Source: Treponema socranskii subsp. buccale (lineage in GTDB: Bacteria; Spirochaetota; Spirochaetia; Treponematales; Treponemataceae). From it: a stretch of DNA of 64,000 bases. The position numbers were made by a program, and so were the translations under genes. Under the pieces are notes generated by a model that did no database searches, was not told the DNA's origin, and worked only from the letters and a program-made list of their open reading frames with translations. Within the stretch, counting starts at the first letter, position 1, and every line of letters starts with the position of its first letter. Positions 34,581 to 43,518 of the stretch are shown here, one piece after another. The stretch covers positions 1,426,001-1,490,000 of the forward strand of contig NZ_CP054258.1 in NCBI RefSeq assembly GCF_024181585.1, given 5' to 3'.

Positions 34581-35696
34581 CTAAATCTCAACGGGATCCC
34601 CGTTTGCATCGTATTTATACATCTTCCAGTTGCGGTTTTTTGCGTTTTGAAAAGCTGTGGCCACACCGGAACCGGTAAAGTTCGTCAAGTTGCCTTCGGG
34701 AACGCCGGCCTTTTCGGTATACAGATAACACCGTGCATCATCGGCCGGCAGGCGATCCGGTAAAGAGTTAAAAAACGCGGGAACCGCAAACTTCCCTGCA
34801 ATCTTATTGCTGCTGCGGTTCAGCGTCTTTAAAGCAGTGCAGCCGCTCACGTTAAGAGAGGTAAGCCGATTGCCCTGACAGCTCAGACTTTCCAAAGCAC
34901 TTAAGTTATGCACCTTAAGATCGGTAAGCCGATTATTGTAGCAGTCCAGCCGTTCCAACTTGTTTAAGCCTTGCGCATCAAGTTCGGTAAGCTTATTGCC
35001 TTGACAGCCCAGTTTTTTCAAATTGCTTAATCCCTGCACGTTAAGTTCGGCAAGCTGATTGCTATGACAGCTCAGACTTTCCAAAGCACTTAAGTTATGC
35101 ACCTTAAGATCGGTAAGCTGATTACTGAAGCAGTCCAGTAATTTCAAGGCGTTTAAACCCTGCACGTTAAGTTCGGCAAGCCGATTGCCCTGACAACCCA
35201 AACTTTTCAAAGCACTTAACCCCTGCACGTTAAGTTCGGTAAGCCGATTGCTGCCGCAAAGCAGCACTTCCAAAGCATTTAAGCCCTGTACGTTAAGGGC
35301 AGTGAGCCGATTGTCGCTGCAGACCAGCTCTTCCAAAGCACTTAAACCCTGTACGTTAAGGGCGATGAGCCGATTGTCGCTGCAGACCAGCTTGATGATA
35401 CGGCCTTTTAAGATAACGGTTGTACCCTTTGCGTGCAGTTCCGTTTCCGAATCGCTTGTAAGCGTTGTTTCGGTGCAGCCTTCCACCGTAACAGAAGAGC
35501 TGTCGGCGGTTTTTACCGTAACTTTGATGGTGAGCTTGTCGGCGCTTAAGATGAGCGATGCACCGCCTGAAACAAGGGATGCTTGCAGGGTTCCGCCGCC
35601 GCCCGCGTTATTCGGACAGCCTGTCATGCCAAAGAGCGCAATAAGCGCCACCAACGCGGCTGTTGCGAGCGCCGCTCCTCTTGTTTTGTGTTTCAT
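34581..35696 (-). CDS. Leucine-rich-repeat lipoprotein
   Basis: The 371-residue product has a lipoprotein signal peptide (lipobox near MTGC, Cys ~27). A short beta domain follows, then about eleven 21-residue repeats of the form L-x-C-x-x-N-x-L-x-x-L-N-V-Q-G-L-S-A-L-x-x from about residue 100 to 300. The 63 bp repeats are strongly similar at DNA level, so copy number may change by recombination. The C-terminus (YKYDANGDPVEI) is not repetitive. Related treponemal LRR proteins bind host proteins or other bacteria. The start follows GAGGAGGTG. Confidence 0.85.
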   Translation of the reverse strand: MKHKTRGAALATAALVALIALFGMTGCPNNAGGGGTLQASLVSGGASLILSADKLTIKVTVKTADSSSVTVEGCTETTLTSDSETELHAKGTTVILKGRIIKLVCSDNRLIALNVQGLSALEELVCSDNRLTALNVQGLNALEVLLCGSNRLTELNVQGLSALKSLGCQGNRLAELNVQGLNALKLLDCFSNQLTDLKVHNLSALESLSCHSNQLAELNVQGLSNLKKLGCQGNKLTELDAQGLNKLERLDCYNNRLTDLKVHNLSALESLSCQGNRLTSLNVSGCTALKTLNRSSNKIAGKFAVPAFFNSLPDRLPADDARCYLYTEKAGVPEGNLTNFTGSGVATAFQNAKNRNWKMYKYDANGDPVEI

Positions 35697-35878
35697 ATAA
35701 ACACCTCCTCGTTTTAATTGGTAATTATCAATTACCGATTATCCATTGCATTGATCCGTTCGAATCCGTAGAACTTCAAAAAATAAAAAACGCACGGGAA
35801 CGGTGCGTCCTTTGTGCGTTTATGGGGTGAGGAAAATTGTGTGTGAATGTAAATTTATTCGGGTATAGTTCGCCTTCA

Positions 35879-35941
35879 GCTGCGAGGCTGCGAGGCTGCG
35901 AGGCTGCGAGGCTGCGAGGCTGCGAGGCTGCGAGGCTGCGA
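35879..35941. repeat. Octanucleotide tandem repeat (GCTGCGAG, about 7.9 units)
   Basis: Seven perfect copies of GCTGCGAG plus a seven-base partial unit, in a gene-free stretch upstream of the LRR lipoprotein gene. Eight-base units change frame when copies are gained or lost, but no convincing gene runs through it. An effect on promoter spacing is possible. Confidence 0.95.
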
Positions 35942-36100
35942 ATTTTGCCCGATACGCCGTCTTATGTCAAGTGCTTTTGCAAAACTTTTGTGCGGTTTTT
36001 TGTGAGAACGTGTACTGTTTTTATCGATGCGTTTCTCTGCCATCACAGTTACAGTATAACCTGTTTTTGTGCGAATTTCAACGCGAGGCGGCATGCGCCG

Positions 36101-36355
36101 CAGGGATTCCGCATGAAAAATGTATACACAGAAAAGAGACATAATATAAAAAAAAAGGCGGAACGCGAGGCAGCGGCAATGCCGCCGAGCCGCTCAGACC
36201 GATGGCAAGCGAACTTTTTGGTAAAAAAGTTCGCGCAGTCCGATTCCAATCACGGTCTGCCGCGGCGAACGGCAGGGCTGCTGCCGGGAGTGCAGCCGAT
36301 TTTTTACGGTAATGGTTATTTTTTGAGGAATATAGATTCTCATGCGTAAGCCCTG
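36101..36355 (-). mobile_element. MITE copy C (255 bp)
   Basis: Same family and orientation as copy B. It begins CAGGGATTCCGCATGA and ends TCATGCGTAAGCCCTG. Flanks are GCATGCGCCG (36091-36100) and GCATGTGCCG (36356-36365), a 10 bp duplication with one later change. The central hairpin has the GCGAACTTTTT form seen in copies A and D. Confidence 0.9.
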
Positions 36356-36373
36356 GCATGTGCCGTATATCGA

Positions 36374-36690
36374 GCGAAGTTCCCCGCGCCACTTGCAACG
36401 AGCACGAAGTGCGAAGTTCCCCGCGCAACCTTGCAACGAGCGCGAAGTGCGAAGTTCCCCGCGCCACTTGCAACGAGCACGAAGTGCGAAGTTCCCCGCG
36501 CAACCTTGCAACGAGCACGGAGTGCGAAGTTCCCCGCGCAACCTTGCAACGAGCACGGAGTGCGAAGTTCCCCGCGCCACTTGCAACGAGCACGGAGTGC
36601 GAAGTTCCCCGCGCCACTTGCAACGAGCACGGAGTGCGAAGTTCCCCGCGCAACCTTGCAACGAGCACGGAGTGCGAAGTTCCCCGCGCA
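36374..36690. repeat. Minisatellite of eight 37/38 bp units plus a partial unit
   Basis: Two unit types alternate in the order X-Y-X-Y-Y-X-X-Y: X is 37 bp (GCGAAGTTCCCCGCGCCACT then TGCAACGAGCACGAAGT) and Y is 38 bp, with CAACC in place of CCAC. It begins 18 bp after MITE copy C and ends 115 bp before the broken Rpn gene. All open frames through it are artefacts of the periodicity. There are no spacers, so it is not a CRISPR array. Confidence 0.95.
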
Positions 36691-36805
36691 GGAAACGATG
36701 TTCCCGTTTATTTTCATAAAAAACCGCGTAATTTGTTAATTTACGGGCGATATATAGGTGAAGCGATTTTTTGTCCGTGCTATCTCAATAATCGAAGGTG
36801 CAGCT

Positions 36806-37883
36806 ATGGAATATACCCATAAACCCGTCGAAGAACTCTCCTTTACCGATGACTTTATGTTCGGTACGATCATGAAAAATAAAGGAATTTGTAAAGGTGT
36901 ATTGGAACGGCTTTTGCATATCAAAGTCGGCAAAATAGAATATCCCTCCCTGCAAAAAACGATAACGCCCTTTTACGAAAGCAAGGGTATACGTCTCGAT
37001 GTCTACGTTTCCGATCCCGATCGCGTTTTCGATATCGAAATACAAACGTCGATCCCGCCTTCTCTTCCCAAACGTACGCGCTATTAGCCTGAATGCGAGT
37101 TCGAAAGTATTTCAAAATAAATGTATGCTTTCGCCGAGAACCCGTCCGCTTAGCCGCGGTCGAGCTTTTGAGGTAGGCTTCCGTAAGCATAACGCTCGAA
37201 ACGGCACGCAGCCGGAACCTCGTCTTCGCATCCTTTTATTTATTTTCGAACTCGCCATTCATTGATGCATGAAATGGTTGGAAAATTTCGAGTTCTAGCA
37301 AACTCGAAATTTGAACTTTTACCAAAGCCTTATGGATGTCGACAATCTCTTGCGCGGACAGAGTTATGCGGAATTAAAAGAGAGCTATGTCATCTTTATC
37401 TGTACCCAGGATCCCTTCGGCAAAGGCTTACCCGTCTACGAGTTCCGCAACGTATGTACCGCTGACGGCAGTATTTTCCTTGATGACAAAAGCGTTAAGG
37501 TGTTTTATAATGTGGGTGCCTACGGTAAAGAGAGAGAAGCTGAATTGAGCGCTTTGTTGGAGTATCTTTGCGAGAGGCGGGCGACGAGCGGTTTTACACA
37601 GCACATCGATGAGCTTGTCGAAAAAGCGAAACGGAACGAAAAGTTCAGGAGCATATATATGTCGTTAAATATACGGGAAGATGACTTACGCATGGCAGGT
37701 GAAAAGATCGGTTTTGAACGGGGCGTTGCCGCGGGAATACGTAGAGGTCGACGCGACGGTATTGCCGCAGGAGCGTATCAAAAAGCACGGGAAACGGCAA
37801 AAATTTTATCGGGTATGCAGCTGAGTCTTGAAGCGATAGCGAAAGCGACCGGTCTCTCGGAAGCGGAAATCGAAAAACTGTAA
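36806..37883 (+). pseudogene. Rpn-family PD-(D/E)XK nuclease/transposase, interrupted by a small element
   Basis: The N-terminal part (MEYTHKPVEELSFTDDFMFG to PKRTRY) and the C-terminal part (from [20 protein letters not shown] to LSEAEIEKL) match the two intact Rpn-family genes in this window almost end to end. The nuclease core RLDVYVSDPDRVFDIEIQT (D...ExQ) is present. The frame is broken after RTRY by about 232 bp inserted at 37087-37318, followed by a TTA that repeats the one at 37084-37086. The insertion adds a stop and a frameshift. The family mediates RecA-independent recombination in E. coli (RpnA). Confidence 0.85.
37087..37318. mobile_element. Small insertion (second MITE-like family, copy 1) within the Rpn gene
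   Basis: The core at 37097-37253 is bounded by GAGTTCGAAA...TTCGAACTC inverted ends and is about 80% identical, in reverse orientation, to 46483-46642 upstream of serS. Both share GAGGTTCCGGCTGCGTGCCG and CTCGACCGCGGCTAAGCGGA. A further hairpin (AAATTTCGAGTT/AACTCGAAATTT, 37283-37312) lies in the inserted segment, which may be composite. TTA at 37084-37086 and 37319-37321 may be a target duplication. Confidence 0.75.
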
Positions 37884-38096
37884 CGGTATTTGCTGTGAAG
37901 CTCGACATCCGGCCTTTTAATTTCCGCGGGGAAAATCAATTAATAATCGGTAACGGGCAATTTGTAATTAGTCGGCAATTACCGGGTATAGAATCCCTCT
38001 CAAGTCGTCTACAAAAGTAGGCGGTTCCTCGGTATTTTCAAACTCTTATCTTCGAAACTTTCTTATACTGTATATAAAAGTATACAGTATGCTCTC

Positions 38097-39212
38097 TCAC
38101 CGTACGATTTTTTTCATAACTTCGATCGTTTCGGACACCGTCGTCTCCCAGCTGAAACGCTGTGCACGACGGAGACCCGATGCGACCATTGTTTCGCGGA
38201 AAGCGGAATCCGTAACGAGTTTTTCCATCGCAGAGGCGACTTCTTCGATATCGTTCGGATCGAAATAGAGCGCCGCCTCCCCGCCCATTTCGGGAAGCGC
38301 ACCGGCTTTTGCACACGCGACGGGAATGCCCGTCGCCATCGCTTCGAGTATCGGAAGGCCTACTCCTTCGTTCACCGACGGGAAAATGCACGCATCGGCT
38401 CCCGCGTATAAAAGCGGAAAACTTTCGTGCGGAAAAAAGCCGGTGAGAAAGATATCCGATGCGGCGGGAGAAAGGGATGCCGCTCGGTGCACTTCTTCGG
38501 ACGAGGGTCCTTCGGCGCCCGCGATAACGAGACGGTGCGGAGATTTCGTGCGCTCTTTAAAAAGCGCAAAGGCTTTTATAAGTTCGATGTGCTTTTTTTC
38601 AGGCCCGGAAAGACGCGATCCGTAGATAAAATAGGGCCGCTTTATCGCAAAGGGCTTTATGGTTACCGTTTCCGCATCGATTTGCAGCTGCGGGAAAAAA
38701 AGCCTGTGGTCGATGCCGTTGTGGATGATTTCGATTTTCGATTCGTCGATGCCGAGCCCTATCAAATCGTTTCGCAAAAACTCGCTCGCGGCGACGATCT
38801 TTTGCACCTTTGTAAGCCCCCGCTTTATCTGCATGCGCATCATGCGGTCGCTCTTTTCTTTGAGCATGACGGAAACGATGGAATTGACGACGGCGACGCC
38901 GGGCGTTTTAAACGAAAGCGGCAGCACGCGTTCGATGGCGGGATAGAGCACGACATCGTATTTTGCGTTTTGTGCGAATTTTTGCAGGCGAAAAAAATGC
39001 CATAAACGCTCGGCTGCAAGGCTGTCGGGAACGGAAAGCGCTTGAAACGGAATTTCACGCACCGAATTGTACGTATACCGATCGATTTCGGAACCGAACA
39101 GTTCGAATTCGACATCGCTTGAAAGCGGAAGATTAGCCGCAAAAGAATGGAGGTATGAGCCGATCCCGGAGCGTCCGTGATCACAGCCGAATGTATCTAT
39201 GCCTGCCTTCAT
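38097..39212 (-). CDS. GT4-family glycosyltransferase
   Basis: The 371-residue retaining GT-B enzyme starts MKAGIDTFGCDHGRSGIGSY, the N-terminal G-x-G-x-Y acceptor/donor loop of mannosyl/glucosyl transferases. KIEIIHNGIDHRLF, YIYGSRLSGPEKKH-like donor loop (here FIYGSRLSGPEKKH) and PSVNEGVGLPILEAMATGIP (E-x7-E motif) complete the family features. No membrane helix is visible; it works at the cytoplasmic face. It diverges from the DEAD-box gene with about 47 nt between starts. The sugar is unknown. Confidence 0.9.
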   Translation of the reverse strand: MKAGIDTFGCDHGRSGIGSYLHSFAANLPLSSDVEFELFGSEIDRYTYNSVREIPFQALSVPDSLAAERLWHFFRLQKFAQNAKYDVVLYPAIERVLPLSFKTPGVAVVNSIVSVMLKEKSDRMMRMQIKRGLTKVQKIVAASEFLRNDLIGLGIDESKIEIIHNGIDHRLFFPQLQIDAETVTIKPFAIKRPYFIYGSRLSGPEKKHIELIKAFALFKERTKSPHRLVIAGAEGPSSEEVHRAASLSPAASDIFLTGFFPHESFPLLYAGADACIFPSVNEGVGLPILEAMATGIPVACAKAGALPEMGGEAALYFDPNDIEEVASAMEKLVTDSAFRETMVASGLRRAQRFSWETTVSETIEVMKKIVR

Positions 39213-39247
39213 AGCCGATTATTATAGCAGCAATTCCGTTTTTGCGC

Positions 39248-39253
39248 TATAGT
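39248..39253 (+). promoter_or_regulatory. -10 element implying a leaderless mRNA for the DEAD-box helicase
   Basis: TATAGT ends 6 nt before the ATG at 39260, so transcription should begin at or beside the start codon. There is no Shine-Dalgarno sequence in between (TTGCGC). No good -35 hexamer is visible. Confidence 0.4.
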
Positions 39254-39259
39254 TTGCGC

Positions 39260-40390
39260 ATGGACACGCAAAACGCATTTTCGCTCCTCTCTCCCGAAAT
39301 ACGCGCAAAACTGCAGGCGCTTTCGATCACACAACCGACGCCCGTACAGCAAAAAACGATCCCCCTCATTATCGAGGGGAAAAATCTTCTCTTTCAGTCG
39401 GAAACGGGTACCGGGAAAACCTTCGCTTATCTTTTGCCGCTTGCCGACAATATCGAAAAGGACGAAAAAAACGGCGTAAAAGTCCTCGTCGTCGCCCCGA
39501 CGCTCGAACTTTCTTCCCAAATCAGAGACGCCGCCATGTCGATTTCAAGCGCAAAATGCGCACTGCTTACAGGAAGCGCACCGATACGGCGGCAAACCGA
39601 GCTTTTAAAAGGGAATCCCGCTATCGTCGTCGGAAATCCCGCCCGCCTTTTGGAACTTGTACGTTTAAAAAAATTAAAACTGAACGGATTGCGCGCTGCG
39701 GTGTTCGATGAAGTCGATCGTCTCGTCAAAAAAGAAATCAAAGACGACCTCGCTTCCCTCGTTTCTCTTTTTCCGAAAAACGTGCAAATCATCGGATGTT
39801 CGGCTACGGTGACGAAAGCCGTAAAAACCTTTTTTGCCGAATGCGAATCGCTCTCGATGCCGGAAGAAGACGTGCTCCGGAAGCGCATTTCGCACTGGGC
39901 GATCTACGCCGAAAGCCGCGATAAAATCGATACGCTGAAAAAGCTTTTTGCCGCCCTCGACATGCAAAAAGCGCTTGTCTTTACAAGCCGCGGCGATCAA
40001 GTCGAAAACATCACATCGAAACTCAAATATAAAAACATCGACTGCGAAGCCCTCTATGCAAAAGAGGACAAACGAAGGCGCAAACGCGCGATCGACCGAT
40101 TTAAAAGCGGAAGCTGCCGCATTTTGATTACGAGCGACGTCGCTTCCCGCGGACTCGATTTTCAAAACGTTTCGCACGTCGTTCAAATGGATTTAAACGA
40201 CGACGACGATTTTTTCGTTCATAGAGCGGGGCGCACGGGGCGCGCGGGCAAAACCGGCATCAATATCGTCATCGGAGACGAGTACGAAATGCGGCGCTAC
40301 AGCGCACTCGAAAAGAGACTTAAAATCGTCGTCTACCCGAAAATGCTCTACCGAGGAGAAATCGTCGCGCCGGACGCCGTTTCCGAATGA
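39260..40390 (+). CDS. DEAD-box RNA helicase (DEVD variant)
   Basis: The 376-residue helicase core has motif Q (QPTPVQQKTIP), I (SETGTGKT), Ia (APTLELSSQI), II as DEVD in place of DEAD, III (SAT), IV (ALVFTSRG), V (TSDVASRGLDF) and VI (HRAGRTGRAG). There is almost no C-terminal extension. It unwinds short RNA duplexes, probably in ribosome assembly or mRNA turnover. The start is taken at ATG 39260; the frame upstream begins with TTG inside the promoter. Confidence 0.93.
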   Translation: MDTQNAFSLLSPEIRAKLQALSITQPTPVQQKTIPLIIEGKNLLFQSETGTGKTFAYLLPLADNIEKDEKNGVKVLVVAPTLELSSQIRDAAMSISSAKCALLTGSAPIRRQTELLKGNPAIVVGNPARLLELVRLKKLKLNGLRAAVFDEVDRLVKKEIKDDLASLVSLFPKNVQIIGCSATVTKAVKTFFAECESLSMPEEDVLRKRISHWAIYAESRDKIDTLKKLFAALDMQKALVFTSRGDQVENITSKLKYKNIDCEALYAKEDKRRRKRAIDRFKSGSCRILITSDVASRGLDFQNVSHVVQMDLNDDDDFFVHRAGRTGRAGKTGINIVIGDEYEMRRYSALEKRLKIVVYPKMLYRGEIVAPDAVSE

Positions 40391-40445
40391 CGTCGTTTCA
40401 CAGTCGTTTCGCAACAGTCCGTTTCTACACAGCCGTTCCGAACAG

Positions 40446-40474
40446 TTGATTGAGGCTGTCATATCGTGTATAAT
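40446..40474 (+). promoter_or_regulatory. Sigma-70-type promoter of the smc operon
   Basis: TTGATT (40446-40451), 17 nt, TATAAT (40469-40474), about 33 nt before the GTG start of smc. This is the best promoter match in the window. Confidence 0.75.
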
Positions 40475-40506
40475 AGAAAAACAGCTTTCACTTTGCGAGG
40501 GGACAG

Positions 40507-43500
40507 GTGTTTCTTAAAAGTCTCGACATATTCGGCTTCAAATCGTTCGCCGACAGAACACATATCGATTTTTCGGACGGCATCACGGCTCTGCTCGGAC
40601 CGAACGGCTGCGGCAAAAGCAACGTCGTCGATTCGATAAAATGGGTTTTAGCCGAAAACCGCTCGAAAAATCTGCGCGCCGACAAGATGGAAGACATCAT
40701 CTTCAACGGTACCGAACGCCGCCCTCCCCTCAACGTCGCAGAAGTGACGCTCACGATCATGAACGAAAACGGGCTCATCCCCTTCGAAGCGCCCGAAATC
40801 GCGATCAAACGGCGGCTCTACCGTTCCGGCGAAAACGAATATTTTATCAATAACCGGCAGGCAGGCCCAAAGGAAATTCGCTCGCTTTTTATGGATACGG
40901 GTATCGGCAAAGCTGCCTATTCCGTCATGGAACAGGGAAAGATCGATCAAGTGCTTTCGTCGAAGCCCGAAGACCGGCGCTATCTCTTCGAAGAAGCGGC
41001 GGGCATAAGCCGGAGCAAAGCCGAGTGCGCGGAAGCGGAACGTGAACTCGAGCGCACGCGCAGCAATCTTCAGCAAATCGAAATCGCGCTTTCGGAAATC
41101 AAGCGGAGATACGACACGCTCAAAGTGCAGTCCGAAAAGACCGTCAAATACCGCGCGGTCAAAGACGAAATATTCAACGACGAACTCGATTTAACATTAT
41201 TAAAATTAAAAAACTTCGTGCAGACGAAAGCGCAAAACGAAGAGCAGCTCAAACAAGTCGAAAAAAAACGAAGCGATATCCGAAACGAAATCGAAGCGAT
41301 CAGCAATACGCTTTCGGAAAACATGGACAAAGTAAAAGCCATGCAGGAAGAAGTGTATGCCAAGCAGGCGGATTTAATCGGCATTCAAAAAGAAAAAAGC
41401 GGCAAACAGGATTTGATTCAGCAGTTCAACGTGCGCCTTTCCGAATCGAAAGAAAAACTCGAACAGCTCGAAGCGCACAAAAAAGCGATCGGGGCTCAGA
41501 TCGATGCGCTGAACGATGAAATCGACGAAAAAAACGCTCAGCTTTACGAAAAGACAAAGCAGCTCGACGACATCAAAAAAAATATCGCATCATTCGACAA
41601 ACATATTTCCGATGCGGGAAGCCGCATTGAGGAAAACGATACACTCGTCTCCGAATCGCAATCGCAAATCGAAGCGCTGAGAGAAGCGCGCACGCTTTTG
41701 CAAAAAGATTTGACGGCGATCACCGAAGACATCGTCACGAAGCTCGACGCAAAATTAAAAGGCGCGGGCTTTTCCGAAAATGCGATGAAAAACGCGAAAG
41801 AACGGCTCGACAACGTCATCGCCCGCCTGAAAATTTTTACGGCGGGACGCAAAAACATCTTTGCCGATTTTGCAGCCTCTCCATCGCGTTCCGCCGACGA
41901 ATGCGTCAAAACGGTGAAGGAAGCATCCGACGCGTTTTCCGAAACGGGAAAGCTTGTCGCCGAACTTGAAAAAGCGCTCGACGATTATATGAAAGCCTCC
42001 CCCGCCTTTATCACCGAATTCCTTGCGCCCGAAGGGATCATGACGAAAAAGCGCGCCATCGATCAAAAGATTTCCGACAACCGTTCCCGCGTTGCCGGGA
42101 TCAACGAACGCATAGCCGAACTGCATGCGGAAAACGAAAACCTTTCGAAAAAAATCGACGAATATAAAGAAACGCTCGGAAAGCTCAAAGTAAACGAAGC
42201 GCAGATGCACGAACAGATTACGGCGGCCGAAGAGCAGGTATCGATGCTCCGCCGCACTTTGATAAGCCAGCAAAAAACGCTTTCCGATACCGACGGAGAG
42301 ATCGCTTCGGAAAACAAGCGCGCCGAAAATTTGAATGCGGAAATATCCGGCGCCGAAGAAGAGCTTTCGGAAATAGAAAAGCGCGGTCTCTCTCTCGCGG
42401 ACGAACTGAAAAAACTCGACGATGCGATAGCCGCGTGCAATACGAGCGTGTCGGGAAAACAAAACGCGCTCCGTCAAAAGCAGGAGGAACAAAATAAGCT
42501 GCAGGCGCAGTACGAGCGCGTTTCGCTTTTGCTCGTTTCCTCCGATACGGAAATCAAAAACGTCAAACAGAATTTTCAGGATACGCATTCGCGCGATCTT
42601 ATGGAATTCGAAGAGCGCATGTATAAAATTACAAAACCCGCTTCGGAAATTCGGGAAAAACTTTCCGACGCGAAAGAACGGCTGAAAGCGCTCGGACAGG
42701 TGAACTTGATGGCGGTCGAAGAATTCGCCGAAGAAAAAGAACGCTACGAGCGGCAGCAGACGAACTGCGACGACACGAAAAAGAGCCTCGAAAATCTGCA
42801 GCGCGTTTCGGGAGAAATCAAATCGAAATCGTCCGAAATGTTTCTCGACACGTACAATAAAATCAAAAAGAATTTTCACAATATGTTCCGCCGCCTTTTC
42901 AACGGCGGAAGAGCCGAACTCCGTCTCATCGATCCGGAAAACGTGCTCACGAGCGGCATCGATATCTACGCGCAGCCGCCGGGAAAAAAGCTCGAAAATA
43001 TCGCCCTTCTTTCGGGCGGAGAAAAAACGATGACGGCCGTCGCGCTTTTGTTTGCGACTTACCAAGTGCGCCCTTCTCCGTTTTGTCTCCTCGACGAAAT
43101 CGATGCGGCGCTCGACGACAAAAACGTTTCAAGTTTTGTGACGACGCTGCGCTCTTTTGCAAACGTAAGTCAATACATCGTCATCACGCATAACAAAAAA
43201 ACGGTTATGGGAGCTACGACGATGCTCGGCATCACGATGGAAGAATCCGGCGTGTCGAAAATACTTTCGCTCCGCCTCGACAAAGACATAAAGCTCGGCG
43301 CGGTCATTTCCGAAAGCAATGACGACTTTATCGAAGAGGACGTGCCGCCCGAAGAGGCGACCGTTCCGCCGAGGCCCGCAAAACGCATTCACAACCCCGA
43401 CGGAACGATAACCGATCCCGACCGCGAGCGCGCAGTGAAAGAAGAAAAACGCCTCGAAAAAGAAGCGGCGCAAAAAGCGAAAGCCGCGGAGAAAAAAAGC

Positions 43501-43518
43501 GATGATCGGGAAAAGTGA
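40507..43518 (+). CDS. smc: Chromosome segregation SMC ATPase, short, with no recognisable hinge
   Basis: The 1003-residue protein starts with GTG behind GAGGGGACAG. The N-terminal head has FGFKSFADRTHIDF and Walker A GPNGCGKSN. The C-terminal head has the signature LLSGGEKTMTAVALLFA, Walker B PFCLLDEIDAALDD and the D-loop/H-loop YIVITHNKKTVMGA, all typical of bacterial SMC. Coiled coil spans about residues 165-400 and 530-800. The centre (residues ~410-520, KLKGAGFSENAMKNAKER to FITEFLAPEGIM) lacks the Gly-rich dimerisation hinge of normal ~1180-residue SMC. It may hold a divergent hinge. The tail is Lys/Glu/Ala-rich. Confidence 0.9.
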   Translation: MFLKSLDIFGFKSFADRTHIDFSDGITALLGPNGCGKSNVVDSIKWVLAENRSKNLRADKMEDIIFNGTERRPPLNVAEVTLTIMNENGLIPFEAPEIAIKRRLYRSGENEYFINNRQAGPKEIRSLFMDTGIGKAAYSVMEQGKIDQVLSSKPEDRRYLFEEAAGISRSKAECAEAERELERTRSNLQQIEIALSEIKRRYDTLKVQSEKTVKYRAVKDEIFNDELDLTLLKLKNFVQTKAQNEEQLKQVEKKRSDIRNEIEAISNTLSENMDKVKAMQEEVYAKQADLIGIQKEKSGKQDLIQQFNVRLSESKEKLEQLEAHKKAIGAQIDALNDEIDEKNAQLYEKTKQLDDIKKNIASFDKHISDAGSRIEENDTLVSESQSQIEALREARTLLQKDLTAITEDIVTKLDAKLKGAGFSENAMKNAKERLDNVIARLKIFTAGRKNIFADFAASPSRSADECVKTVKEASDAFSETGKLVAELEKALDDYMKASPAFITEFLAPEGIMTKKRAIDQKISDNRSRVAGINERIAELHAENENLSKKIDEYKETLGKLKVNEAQMHEQITAAEEQVSMLRRTLISQQKTLSDTDGEIASENKRAENLNAEISGAEEELSEIEKRGLSLADELKKLDDAIAACNTSVSGKQNALRQKQEEQNKLQAQYERVSLLLVSSDTEIKNVKQNFQDTHSRDLMEFEERMYKITKPASEIREKLSDAKERLKALGQVNLMAVEEFAEEKERYERQQTNCDDTKKSLENLQRVSGEIKSKSSEMFLDTYNKIKKNFHNMFRRLFNGGRAELRLIDPENVLTSGIDIYAQPPGKKLENIALLSGGEKTMTAVALLFATYQVRPSPFCLLDEIDAALDDKNVSSFVTTLRSFANVSQYIVITHNKKTVMGATTMLGITMEESGVSKILSLRLDKDIKLGAVISESNDDFIEEDVPPEEATVPPRPAKRIHNPDGTITDPDRERAVKEEKRLEKEAAQKAKAAEKKSDDREK

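Noticed and set aside
36374-36690. Possible CRISPR array (regular ~37 bp repeats)
   Set aside because: The repeats are directly adjacent with no spacers, and no cas gene lies nearby. It is a minisatellite.
36078-36822. Several open frames of 100-200 codons through the minisatellite and MITE copy C, on both strands
   Set aside because: They come from repeat periodicity and GC bias, lack ribosome binding sites and merely translate the repeat.
38065-38090. LexA-like dyad ATACTGTATA...TATACAGTAT
   Set aside because: The half-sites resemble the E. coli LexA box, but the spacing is 4 bp longer and the dyad lies behind the stop codon of a glycosyltransferase, not in a promoter. No T-run follows, so it is not a clear terminator either.
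41755-43065. Minus-strand open frame of 436 codons
   Set aside because: Antisense shadow of smc, rich in Phe and Arg as expected from reversed Lys/Glu codons.
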